Assembly: GCF_027492855.1 (NCBI RefSeq)
Contig: NZ_JAPUDY010000065.1
Coordinates: 1 to 64,000 of the forward strand
Direction of reading: 5' to 3'
DNA: 64,000 nt
Source of the DNA: Acidovorax sp.
GTDB taxonomy: Bacteria > Pseudomonadota > Gammaproteobacteria > Burkholderiales > Burkholderiaceae_C
Below are positions 35,154 to 41,795 of this stretch, piece after piece. Position 1 is the first letter of the stretch, and each line of letters begins with the position of its first letter. The position numbers and the translations under genes were made by a program. A model generated the notes under the pieces. It was not told the DNA's origin and ran no database searches. It worked only from the letters and a program-made list of their open reading frames with translations.

Positions 35154-35489
35154 TGGCACCCCTGCTGGCACCCCTCTGGCACCCCTGTTCTCGTAGTCAT
35201 ACGCAAGAGGATCGCGACTGCTCTGAGGTGCGAGCGAACCGGAAGAGTCGCGCGCTGCCGTGTTGCTGACCCATCCGCCTTCGCCGCCTTCATCCCAATA
35301 GCCCGAAGTCCCTGAGGAGCCTGCATAGCTCACGTTGCCGCCAAGCCACAGCCCATTGCTCCAGTCTGTGGGGGCCCGCAAACCCGTTGCGCTACGACCC
35401 GAACCGCCCAGGCTGTAGACGGAATCGCGAGGCTGCATGGAATCCGCCAGAGAGCTCCCCAATGCATTGCCAAAGGCATCAGCGATTAC
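35094..35489 (-). pseudogene. C-terminal fragment of a large secreted or Rhs-like protein
   Basis: An open frame of about 131 codons without its own start; it begins at VIADAFGNALGSSLADS and has no start codon with a ribosome binding site. Gly/Ser-rich composition, DYENRG near the end, and the ADAFGNALG-type stretch resemble the pre-toxin part of very large LysM/Rhs-like or haemagglutinin-like proteins of Comamonadaceae (from memory, unverified). The last ~25 residues (from GARGVPAGVPGSG) are microrepeat and element E0 sequence, so it was cut by the element. It directly follows, and overlaps by a few bases, the 47-aa ORF upstream. Confidence 0.5.
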
Positions 35490-35629
35490 TTAAACAAGGG
35501 CAATATGTACGGTTTCCAAACGAGCATTAGCAACATAATACAGGCTACAAAAACCGAAAAACCCCAATAAAATCGCTTCTCGGATTTAGAGTATTTTTTA
35601 TAACCTTCTTTATCTGGAAAGCCTAGCAT
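35486..35629 (-). CDS. 47-aa single-pass membrane protein, immunity candidate
   Basis: Begins MLGFPDKEGYKKYSK and carries one membrane helix (FSVFVACIMLLMLVW), ending PYILPLFK. AGGGA sits 6 nt before the ATG. The DNA here (about 35490-35720) is clearly more AT-rich than the rest of the window, which suggests a foreign origin. Its position matches the two zinc-ribbon genes of the neighbouring modules: small, same strand, just after a short ORF remnant and next to a copy of the repeated element. Function unknown; immunity to a lost toxin tip is inference. Confidence 0.5.
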   Translation of the reverse strand: MLGFPDKEGYKKYSKSEKRFYWGFSVFVACIMLLMLVWKPYILPLFK

Positions 35630-35696
35630 TTCATTTCCCTATTTTCTCTGAGTATCCATATAGCTGATATACAAACACGTTATTATTTACACGAGG

Positions 35697-35762
35697 GCCA
35701 ATCCTAATTCAATCGACGTTGCCCCACCGTACGAGTGATTAATGACAATGCTTGGGGCACAA
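35697..35762 (-). pseudogene. Short ORF remnant ending ahead of the 47-aa gene
   Basis: A frame entering from element E1 reads APSIVINHSYGGATSIELG and stops at 35697, 67 bp before the 47-aa gene. By analogy with the better-preserved remnant at 37616-37776, it could be the tail of a truncated toxin. Too short to identify. Confidence 0.3.
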
Positions 35763-36214
35763 GGGTCAGGTCTTGTCTTTTGCCCATCTACCCCTCCTTT
35801 TCCTCAAACTCCACTCCGACTCCAATCAAAGCCAGCCACACTGACACGATATCAGCCCTGCATCCTTGGCTAGATATCGCATCCTGGACGATCATATGGC
35901 CGCTTGTGGAACAGGTGTGGTTGTCCTGGCACCAGTTCTTCCTGGCCCGTCGGCCGCGCACTGAGTGGCGCTAACGGTCTGTGGTGAGCGACCGCTTGGA
36001 GTATGTCTGTAGCGGGGTTTGCTCGCTGGGCAGAGTGCTGGCGTGTTGTGTTAGCGGTAGGTGGTCTTGGCCTGCCTCAAGGGTTGGGCACACAGCCAAG
36101 CGCTATCATGTTAATAGCATTCTATGATTAGTGGACAGGCGCTGAATTGCTATTTGGGGGGACATCGCAGAGCGCCTGTATGGGCTTATGAGGGCAAGAT
36201 ACAAGACCTGACCC
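35763..36214. mobile_element. 452-bp inverted-end element, copy E1
   Basis: Starts gggtcaggtcttgt and ends in its reverse complement (caagacctgaccc, 36202-36214); the imperfect inverted ends extend to roughly 23 bp. Inside are a C/T-rich block (ctacccctccttttcctcaa), an inverted pair cgctaac ... gttagcg about 85 bp apart, and a double-hairpin repeat. No transposase gene is present, so it would be non-autonomous. It is very similar to E2 and E3. Confidence 0.75.
36102..36156 (-). repeat. Dispersed double-hairpin repeat, copy G (within element E1)
   Basis: gctatcatgttaatagc, then a degraded GC arm (gtggacaggcgctgaattgc). Confidence 0.6.
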
Positions 36215-36339
36215 TAACGCTCCGGCTTGCGGCTCAGGGGTGGCGGCGAGCTTTATCTTTTTAGCTGCTGTCTGCTATCTATCCGATCGCTGGCAGCGTC
36301 TGTTGGACGGGTGGCTTGGGACTATTGCAGACAGGACAA

Positions 36340-36696
36340 TCAATCTTGCCCCCAGCGGTGGTTTGGCAGCAAAGGCGCTTTGCACTTTGAGCATTTCTTA
36401 GGGAACAACAGTACTCCAGTTGTTCCCGCTTTGCTGCTGCTGGGTACCGTACCGCAGCGCGGACAGCGGTACACAAGGCCAACGTAGGCAAGGAGGAGGA
36501 GGCCACAGAACCAGCCAGCGCCAAATGCGACTAAATTGCCATTGAACTTTGCCGCTATAAATCCTGCGAGAAAGAACCCAAAGAACGGTACAACGCCAAA
36601 CCATAGACCGAGTCTGTGCCGCAAAATAAACCGACGACTTGTTTCCACATCTTCAAGGCTGTTATCGCGGCCCAGGCAGTCGCTTCGCCAACCCAT
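36340..36696 (-). CDS. Membrane protein with C-terminal zinc ribbon, paralog A (immunity candidate)
   Basis: 118 residues. The N-terminal ~28 residues are soluble; two membrane segments follow (LGLWFGVVPFFGFFLAGFIA and NLVAFGAGWFCGLLLLAYVG), then a C-terminal zinc ribbon with CPRCG and CSKCK pairs and the tail RWGQD. GGGAG lies 6 nt before the ATG. The ATG overlaps the stop (TAATG) of a short preceding frame, as expected for a downstream partner of a truncated gene. Its last ~60 residues are nearly identical to paralog B at 37260-37619, while the N-termini differ. I do not recognise the family; an immunity role is inferred from layout only. Confidence 0.6.
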   Translation of the reverse strand: MGWRSDCLGRDNSLEDVETSRRFILRHRLGLWFGVVPFFGFFLAGFIAAKFNGNLVAFGAGWFCGLLLLAYVGLVYRCPRCGTVPSSSKAGTTGVLLFPKKCSKCKAPLLPNHRWGQD

Positions 36697-36718
36697 TAAC
36701 GGCTCCCAGGCTGTTGCG

Positions 36719-36757
36719 CGGGTGCAAGGGTCACGGGTGCAAGCACGGGTGCAAGGG
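36719..36757. repeat. Microrepeat tract at the left edge of element E2
   Basis: Three gggtgcaag units interleaved with gggtcac, ending directly in the element terminus gggtcagg. Similar tracts flank the other copies (tggcacccc units at 35154-35190; gggtgctagggtcacgcg at 37754). Confidence 0.6.
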
Positions 36758-37206
36758 TCAGGTCTTGTCTTTTGCCCATCTACCCCTCCTTTTCCTCAAA
36801 CTCCACTCCGATTCCAATCAAAGCCAGCCACGCTGACACGATATCAGCCCTGCATCCTCGGCAAGATGTCACATCCCGGACGACCTATGGCCGCTTGTGG
36901 AGCAAGTATGGAGCTCCTGGCACCAGTTCTTCATGGCCCCCGCCAGCCGCGGACTGAGTAGCGCTAACGGTGTGTGGTGAGCGACCGCTTGGAGTATGTC
37001 TGTAGCGGGGTTTGCTCGCTGGGCAGAGTGCTGGCGTGTTGTGTTAGCGGTAGGTGGTCTTGGCCTGCCTCAAGGGTTGGGCGCACAGCCAATAGCTATT
37101 ATATTAATAGCGCCATACGATTAATGGACAATCGCTAAATTACTTTTTTAGGTGCATCGTAGAGTGCCGGTATGGGCTTGTAATGGCAAGAAACAAGACT
37201 TGGCCC
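36755..37206. mobile_element. 452-bp inverted-end element, copy E2
   Basis: Same size and order as E1. The left end gggtcaggtcttg is at 36755-36767; the right end is slightly decayed (caagacttggccc, 37194-37206). It lies between the two zinc-ribbon genes. Confidence 0.75.
37092..37150 (-). repeat. Dispersed double-hairpin repeat, copy H (within element E2)
   Basis: agctattatattaatagc is followed by ttaatggacaatcgctaa; only the AT arm still folds well. Confidence 0.6.
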
Positions 37207-37250
37207 TCACATCCTTCTCACATCCTTGACCCTCACATCCTCACATCTGT
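37203..37250. repeat. Microrepeat tract at the right edge of element E2
   Basis: Repeated cctcacatc / ctcacatcctt units follow the element end. A single ccctcacatctg unit also follows E3 at 38225, so the tract seems tied to the element terminus. Confidence 0.6.
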
Positions 37251-37259
37251 GCAGGTCTT

Positions 37260-37619
37260 TCAATCCTGTCCCCACCGATGAGTCGGCAGCAATGGTGCCT
37301 TGCACTTAGGGCATTTTTTGGGGAACAGCAATATGCCCGTTGTGCCCGGCTTGCTGCTGCTAGGAACTGTGCCGCATCGCGGACAGCGATATACAAGGCC
37401 AACATACGCAAGTAAGAGCAGCCCACAGACCCAAAACATAGAAAAGGCAACCAAATTACCTTGCAGCTTGATCGCCAGATACATAAAACCGAAGGCGCCA
37501 AAAAATGGAACCACTCCACACCATAGGCCCAAAGCATGCCTACGTGTGAATCGTTGGGTGACTTCAGTATTACTCAGTCCAGCATCACGGACTAGATAGT
37601 CTTGACCCCACTTCATCAT
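37260..37619 (-). CDS. Membrane protein with C-terminal zinc ribbon, paralog B (immunity candidate)
   Basis: 119 residues from the first of two consecutive ATGs; gaggggg lies just upstream. The architecture is the same as paralog A: a short soluble N-terminus, two membrane segments (LGLWCGVVPFFGAFGFMYLA and NLVAFSMFWVCGLLLLAYVG), then CPRCG and CPKCK and the tail RWGQD. The ATG overlaps the TGA of the upstream ORF remnant by 4 nt (ATGA), the usual coupling between a toxin tip and its immunity gene. No family recognised. Two diverged copies, each bounded by copies of one repeated element, suggest tandem duplication of a whole module. Confidence 0.65.
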   Translation of the reverse strand: MMKWGQDYLVRDAGLSNTEVTQRFTRRHALGLWCGVVPFFGAFGFMYLAIKLQGNLVAFSMFWVCGLLLLAYVGLVYRCPRCGTVPSSSKPGTTGILLFPKKCPKCKAPLLPTHRWGQD

Positions 37620-37776
37620 TGCCCCCTCGGCTGACGCGGCTTAACGCCGAACTCAAGCAGGTTCGCCTTGGCCTCCCAACCCAGCTTCGGAGCAAGGGGT
37701 GAGCTAGTCCAAGTTACGCTGCCCTGAACGTACCTTCGATTTTTTATCGCATCGGGTGCTAGGGTCACGCGTGCAA
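37616..37776 (-). pseudogene. C-terminal remnant of a lost upstream gene, coupled to paralog B
   Basis: About 50 codons in frame, VTLAPDAIKNRRYVQGSV ... WEAKANLLEFGVKPRQ, ending in a TGA that overlaps paralog B's ATG. Upstream the frame runs into element E3, which supplies a chance ATG (MGKRQDLTFAR). The sequence is hydrophilic and not repetitive, like the end of a real protein. I read it as the tip of a polymorphic toxin cut off by the element; no toxin family is recognisable in what is left. Confidence 0.45.
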
Positions 37777-38227
37777 AGGTCAGGTCTTGCCTTTTGCCCA
37801 TCTACCCCTCCTTTTCCTCAAACTCCACTCCGACTCCAATCAAAGCCAGCCACGCTGACACGATATCAGCCCTGCATCCCTGGCTAGATGTCGCATCCCG
37901 GACGATCTATGGCCGCTTGTGGAACAGGTGTGGTGGTCCTGGCACCAGTTCTTCTTGGCCCGCCGGCCGCGCTCTGAGTGGCGCTAACGGTCTGTGGTGA
38001 GCGACCGCTTGGAGTATGTCTGTAGTGGGGTTTGCTCGCTGAGCAGAGTGCTGGCGTGCTGTGTTAGCGGTAGATGGTCTTGGCCTGCCTCAAGGGTTGG
38101 GCGCACAGTCAAAAGCTATCGTATTAATAGCACTCTATGATTAATGGACAAGCGCTAAATCACTTTTTTAAGGTGCATCGTAGAGTGCCGGCATGGGCTT
38201 GTAATGGCAAGAAACAAGACCTGACCC
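37777..38227. mobile_element. 452-bp inverted-end element, copy E3
   Basis: Left end aggtcaggtcttg (one mismatch) at 37777-37789; right end caagacctgaccc at 38215-38227. The internal blocks are the same as E1 and E2, with a few indels. Confidence 0.75.
38114..38170 (-). repeat. Dispersed double-hairpin repeat, copy I (within element E3)
   Basis: agctatcgtattaatagc, then ttaatggacaagcgctaaat. Confidence 0.6.
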
Positions 38228-38299
38228 TCACATCTGTTGCCTCCGCGATCCAGGTGAGAGGCCACAGATTCGCCGTCGCTACTACCTGGGGCGTGGAAT

Positions 38300-38345
38300 G
38301 CTATCCAATCAATAGCTGCTAGCGCTCTACCGACAAGCGCTAGCG
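38300..38345 (-). repeat. Dispersed double-hairpin repeat, copy J
   Basis: gctatccaatcaatagc is the AT arm and agcgctctaccgacaagcgc the GC arm. It supplies the stop codon of the adjoining IS30 relic. Confidence 0.7.
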
Positions 38346-38468
38346 ACCCCAGCTTTCGTTCGCCCAGGACCGTGGATTGGTGTTTTCATTGCTGCCGCGC
38401 TGCCAAGGGCTATAGAGGTCGCAGAGGTACACCGTCATGCCCGTGCTCTGGGTGAGCGTTGCATGCGC
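38340..38468 (-). pseudogene. IS30-family transposase relic (C-terminal DDE fragment)
   Basis: About 40 codons reading LTQSTGMTVYLCDLYSPWQR followed by GSNENTN. SPWQRG-NENTN is the hallmark around the last catalytic Glu of IS30-family DDE transposases. The expected GLLRQ continuation is replaced by PRSWANESWGR and a stop inside repeat copy J. The upstream frame loses similarity within about 10 residues. No terminal inverted repeats recognised. A dead insertion sequence at the edge of the accessory block. Confidence 0.75.
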
Positions 38469-38649
38469 GGCTGGCGTACAAGGCCAACCGCAGCAGTTGT
38501 CTCAGACTCGGTCATCCGGTCTCTTGGCTGTCATATCCAGAGGATCGCGGGCACGCCCCACGGGGTATCACCAGGGGAAAAGCCGGGAAATCACCCGGTA
38601 GGTGCTGGCTTTGGCGGGTGGGTAAGCGTTGGATAATGCCGAGCGCACC

Positions 38650-39855
38650 ATGAACCTCGTCAGCCTGAACATCGAATCCATCCAGATCGGCCACCCGCTG
38701 CCTTTTGTCTTGCGGGGGGCTGATGGCGTGCTGCTGGCGCAAAAAGGCTATGTGATCCGCACCCGCGAAGAACTGGCCAAGATGGTGGCGCGAGGCCGCG
38801 AGCTGTGCGTGGACACCGACGAGTCGGGCGATAGCCACCGCGCCTACCTGGCGCAACTGCAGCGCATGCTGATTGCCGACACCAACCTGGGCGAGATTGC
38901 CGCGATGAAGATGACGGCGGCGGAGGAGTCTGCCAGCCGAGCGCGCTCCGGCAAGGCCCTGGCGGACTGGCCGGAACTGCAACTGCGCGCCACGCAGTTG
39001 CTGCGCGCACCGTCGCCCGGTGACTTTGGCGCGCGTTTTCAGGCCCTGCATGACGAGTTGACCCGGCAGTGTGAGCAGGCACCCGATGCAACCCTGTTGG
39101 CGCTGATCTACCTGTCGGCCCAGGAGACGCGCATGTACAGCGCCACGCATTCCCTGCTGGTGAGTTGCGTGTGCATGGTGGTGGCGCGCGAAATGCTGCG
39201 CTGGCCCGATGGGCGAGTTCAGCAGTTGGGGCAGGCGGCCCTGAGCATGAACATCGCCATGACCGAGCTGCAGGACCAGTTGGCCCAACAGACGCACCCC
39301 CTGACCGCTGCTCAGATCACGGCGGTGGAAAACCATGCGGCACGTTCCGAGGTGCTGCTGCGCCACCTGGGCGTGGCCGACCCCTTGTGGCTGGAGGCGG
39401 TGCGCTGCCACCACCACCGGTCGCCAGGGCCGCTGGACAAGAAAACCCAGGCCCAGCAGATGGCGCGCCTGGTGCAGCGTGCCGATATTTTCGGCGCCCG
39501 GCTGGCGCCCCGTTTTGCTCGACTGCCCATGCCGGTGACCGCGGCAATGCAGGCCAGTTACTACGACGAAGACCACCAGGTGGATGAGGCCGGCGGCGCG
39601 CTGGTCAAAACCCTGGGTGTGTACCCGCCGGGTGCCTTCGTGCGGCTGGCCAGCCGCGAGGTGGGCGTGGTGATCCGCCGCGGCACCACGGCCACAACAC
39701 CCCGTGTGGCGGTGGTAACCAACCGCGACGGCATGCCCACCGGCGAGCCCATTCCCCGCGACACCGGCATGCCGCCCTGGAAGGTCACCGGCGTGGTGGC
39801 CTTCAAGGATATGCGGGTCCAGCTCTCGCTGGAACGCCTGCTCCAGATGGTCTGA
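38650..39855 (+). CDS. Degenerate HD-GYP-like domain protein
   Basis: 401 residues from ATG 38650 (MNLVSLNIESIQIGHPLPFV). The N-terminal ~60 residues resemble the segment that precedes HD-GYP domains (LLAQKGYVIRTREELAKMVA). The middle holds an HD-like helical region: YSATHSLLVSCVCMVVAREM keeps the first His, but the place of the HDIGK motif reads ALSMNIAM and the place of HHExxDGxGYP reads CHHHRSPG. So metal binding and cyclic-di-GMP hydrolysis are probably lost, leaving a binding or scaffold role. The last ~70 residues (VRLASREVGVVIRRGTTATT) match the usual post-HD-GYP extension. Standalone gene just outside the accessory block. Confidence 0.75.
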   Translation: MNLVSLNIESIQIGHPLPFVLRGADGVLLAQKGYVIRTREELAKMVARGRELCVDTDESGDSHRAYLAQLQRMLIADTNLGEIAAMKMTAAEESASRARSGKALADWPELQLRATQLLRAPSPGDFGARFQALHDELTRQCEQAPDATLLALIYLSAQETRMYSATHSLLVSCVCMVVAREMLRWPDGRVQQLGQAALSMNIAMTELQDQLAQQTHPLTAAQITAVENHAARSEVLLRHLGVADPLWLEAVRCHHHRSPGPLDKKTQAQQMARLVQRADIFGARLAPRFARLPMPVTAAMQASYYDEDHQVDEAGGALVKTLGVYPPGAFVRLASREVGVVIRRGTTATTPRVAVVTNRDGMPTGEPIPRDTGMPPWKVTGVVAFKDMRVQLSLERLLQMV

Positions 39856-39865
39856 CGCCTGGCGG

Positions 39866-39917
39866 AGAGCCTGTTTGCGGCCTATGGAGGGTCGCCAACA
39901 AGACACTAACAGGCTCT
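39866..39917. repeat. Inverted repeat after the HD-GYP-like gene
   Basis: agagcctgtt (39866-39875) and aacaggctct (39908-39917) form a perfect 10-bp stem around a 32-nt loop. Without a T-tract, a terminator role is uncertain. Confidence 0.45.
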
Positions 39918-40016
39918 TGGCACTCGCCCCCTCCAAGCTTTCATCTGGACAAAACCGGTGGAGCCGTTAAATTGGAGGCGTTGTCAGCCCATGGCTTGCT
40001 GGCCGTCGATTGCGCT

Positions 40017-40598
40017 ATGAACACACTTTCACGGTTTTGTTACACCTCAGGCCTGTGGGCGGTGCTGTTGACTGTGCCCACGGCGCAGGCGGCGGATGTG
40101 CCCCCCGGCTGCCCCGCCGTGCTGCAACATACGGTTGACCGCCTGCAGGACGAAAAACCCCAGTCGCTGTGCCAGTACGCTGGCCAGGTGGTGCTGGTGG
40201 TCAACACCGCCAGCTTTTGTGGTTTCACCGGCCAATACAAGGGGCTGGAGGAGCTGTATGCGCGCTACAAGGACAAGGGGCTGGTGGTGCTGGGCTTCCC
40301 GTCCAACGATTTTTCGCAGGAAACGGGCAGCAACCAGCAGATCGCTGACTTTTGCGAGAACACCTTCGGCGTGAAGTTTCCGATGTTTGCCAAAAGCAGC
40401 GTCAAGGGTGCCGATGCCTCGCCCTTGTTTCGCCAGCTTGCGCAACTGTCGGGCACAGCGCCGCGCTGGAACTTCCACAAATACCTGCTGGGCCGCGACG
40501 GCAAGATGGTGGACAGCTATTCCAGCCTGACCGGGCCGGACAACAAGGGCCTGGTGCGAGCCATCGAACAGCAACTGGCGCTGCCCGCGCCCCGGTGA
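40017..40598 (+). CDS. Glutathione peroxidase family protein, periplasmic
   Basis: 193 residues from ATG 40017. A signal peptide (cleavage after AQA, about residue 25) is followed by a thioredoxin-fold peroxidase. Peroxidatic Cys68 sits in TASFCGFTGQY, the family block FPSNDFSQETGSNQQI follows, and the catalytic-tetrad Trp is in RWNFHKYL. It reduces hydroperoxides, most likely with thioredoxin or another small thiol carrier as donor, since it is exported. The ribosome binding site is weak. Confidence 0.9.
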   Translation: MNTLSRFCYTSGLWAVLLTVPTAQAADVPPGCPAVLQHTVDRLQDEKPQSLCQYAGQVVLVVNTASFCGFTGQYKGLEELYARYKDKGLVVLGFPSNDFSQETGSNQQIADFCENTFGVKFPMFAKSSVKGADASPLFRQLAQLSGTAPRWNFHKYLLGRDGKMVDSYSSLTGPDNKGLVRAIEQQLALPAPR

Positions 40599-40870
40599 GC
40601 GCCATGCTTGCTTTACTTTTCTTTAAGAAAATTTCGGAAAGGGCCTGGAACTTCGCCAACCTGGCCCCACTCTATCTATCCATTGCGCAACGTGCTTGCA
40701 CGGCGTACAGTTTTAGTGTTGCGAAGCCTTTCGGGCCCCTGGGTTCCGACTGACCTCCTGGAGCGCTTCTCCTCCCTCCCTCTCTTATTCGTTTCGGGAC
40801 GCTTCGCAACCTTTTTATTCCAGGTGTCGGCCAGAGGAGGCCGCGCACCCACCGCCCCAAGCCTTGATGA
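40599..40870. other. Intergenic stretch with a long-range inverted repeat
   Basis: No convincing gene. gttgcgaagc (40718-40727) is the exact complement of gcttcgcaac (40801-40810), which is followed by ctttttatt. With a 73-nt pyrimidine-rich loop this could be a structured 3' end between the convergent genes. Confidence 0.35.
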
Positions 40871-41779
40871 TCACACCAGCGCCTGCTGAAGCCGGGAGTG
40901 CCCCGGCAGCGGCACCGCGCGTTGCAGCACGCCTTCGGCCAGCCACAGCGCACTGTTCCATGCGCGTTGAGCCACGTAGGGCAACGGCAACTGCTGGTAA
41001 TCGTCGTTGAACACTTCAAAGCTGTAGTCACCCTGGTAGCCCATGCCGTCGAGCGTGCGCACCAGTTCGGCCAGCGCCTGGCTGTGCACACCCTCGCCGG
41101 GGAACACGCGAAAGTGCCGTGCGGTGTCGATGCGCTCCTGCACGGTGCGGGTCTCCTGCCACATGAAGTCCGAGAGCTGCACCAGGTAGATCTTGTCCGG
41201 GTCCACGTCTTCCAGCGCGGACAGCGGCGTGCTGGTGGCGAACTGGTGGTAAGAGTCGACAGCCAGGCCGAGGTTGGGGCAATCGGCCTGCTGCACCGCC
41301 GCCCAGGCCTGGTGCACCTCGTTGATATGCCGGCCCCACGACAAGCCCTCGAACGCCACGCGGATGCCGTGTGGCAGCGCCAGCAGGGCCAGCTTGCGCA
41401 GGTCGCGTGCAATGGCGTCCGCATCCGCCGTGGCGTGCGACGAGGTGGAGCTGCAAGCCAGCAGCACCGGGGCGCCCAGGTCACGCGCCATCAGGATCAT
41501 CTGCTTGGCAATGTCCACCTTGTAGCTGTGCAAGTGGCCCGACAGGCCTTCAAAGTCGCGCAGCACCTGGAAGCCCGTCACGCGCAGGCCGCTGCTGCGC
41601 ACGGCATGCACGGCGGCCGCTATGCCCTCAGGGTGGCCCACGATATCGCGTGCGGCCAGCATGATCTGGCCAAAGCCTGTGGCTTTGACGGCAGCCAGTT
41701 TGGCCTCCAGCGGACCGGCCAGGCTGATGGTGTCCATGCCGAAGTCGGCGACATTGCGTTGCATGGTGGATGTGCGCAT
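40871..41779 (-). CDS. Sugar-phosphate isomerase-fold 3-dehydroshikimate dehydratase (QuiC1 N-terminal half)
   Basis: 302 residues from ATG 41779, with ggagg upstream. A TIM-barrel xylose isomerase-like fold with four metal ligands at the positions expected for bacterial dehydroshikimate dehydratases: Glu144 (VAFEGLSWG), Asp175 (GLAVDSYH), Gln201 (VQLSD) and Glu255 (SFEVFND). The reaction would be dehydration of 3-dehydroshikimate to protocatechuate. In Pseudomonas QuiC1 this half is fused to an HPPD-like half; here that half is the separate gene immediately upstream, 16 bp away. It is the last gene of a minus-strand operon with a shikimate-type dehydrogenase and TRAP transporter. Confidence 0.8.
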   Translation of the reverse strand: MRTSTMQRNVADFGMDTISLAGPLEAKLAAVKATGFGQIMLAARDIVGHPEGIAAAVHAVRSSGLRVTGFQVLRDFEGLSGHLHSYKVDIAKQMILMARDLGAPVLLACSSTSSHATADADAIARDLRKLALLALPHGIRVAFEGLSWGRHINEVHQAWAAVQQADCPNLGLAVDSYHQFATSTPLSALEDVDPDKIYLVQLSDFMWQETRTVQERIDTARHFRVFPGEGVHSQALAELVRTLDGMGYQGDYSFEVFNDDYQQLPLPYVAQRAWNSALWLAEGVLQRAVPLPGHSRLQQALV

Positions 41780-41795
41780 GGGATGGCCTCCAGGG

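Noticed and set aside
35957-36062. attC-like integron site (cgctaac ... gttagcg, about 85 bp apart, in each 452-bp element)
   Set aside because: The AAC/GTT core triplets are present, but the flanking bases break the RYYYAAC / GTTRRRY consensus on both sides, no integrase gene is in the window, and copies are near-identical across the whole 452 bp rather than only at the site. Worth a formal HattCI-type check but not supported as is.
35735-38000. Recurring plus-strand ORFs (IYPSFSSNSTP... in E1, E2, E3)
   Set aside because: They lie entirely within the repeated element, and indels shift the frame between copies; no ribosome binding site. Treated as non-coding.
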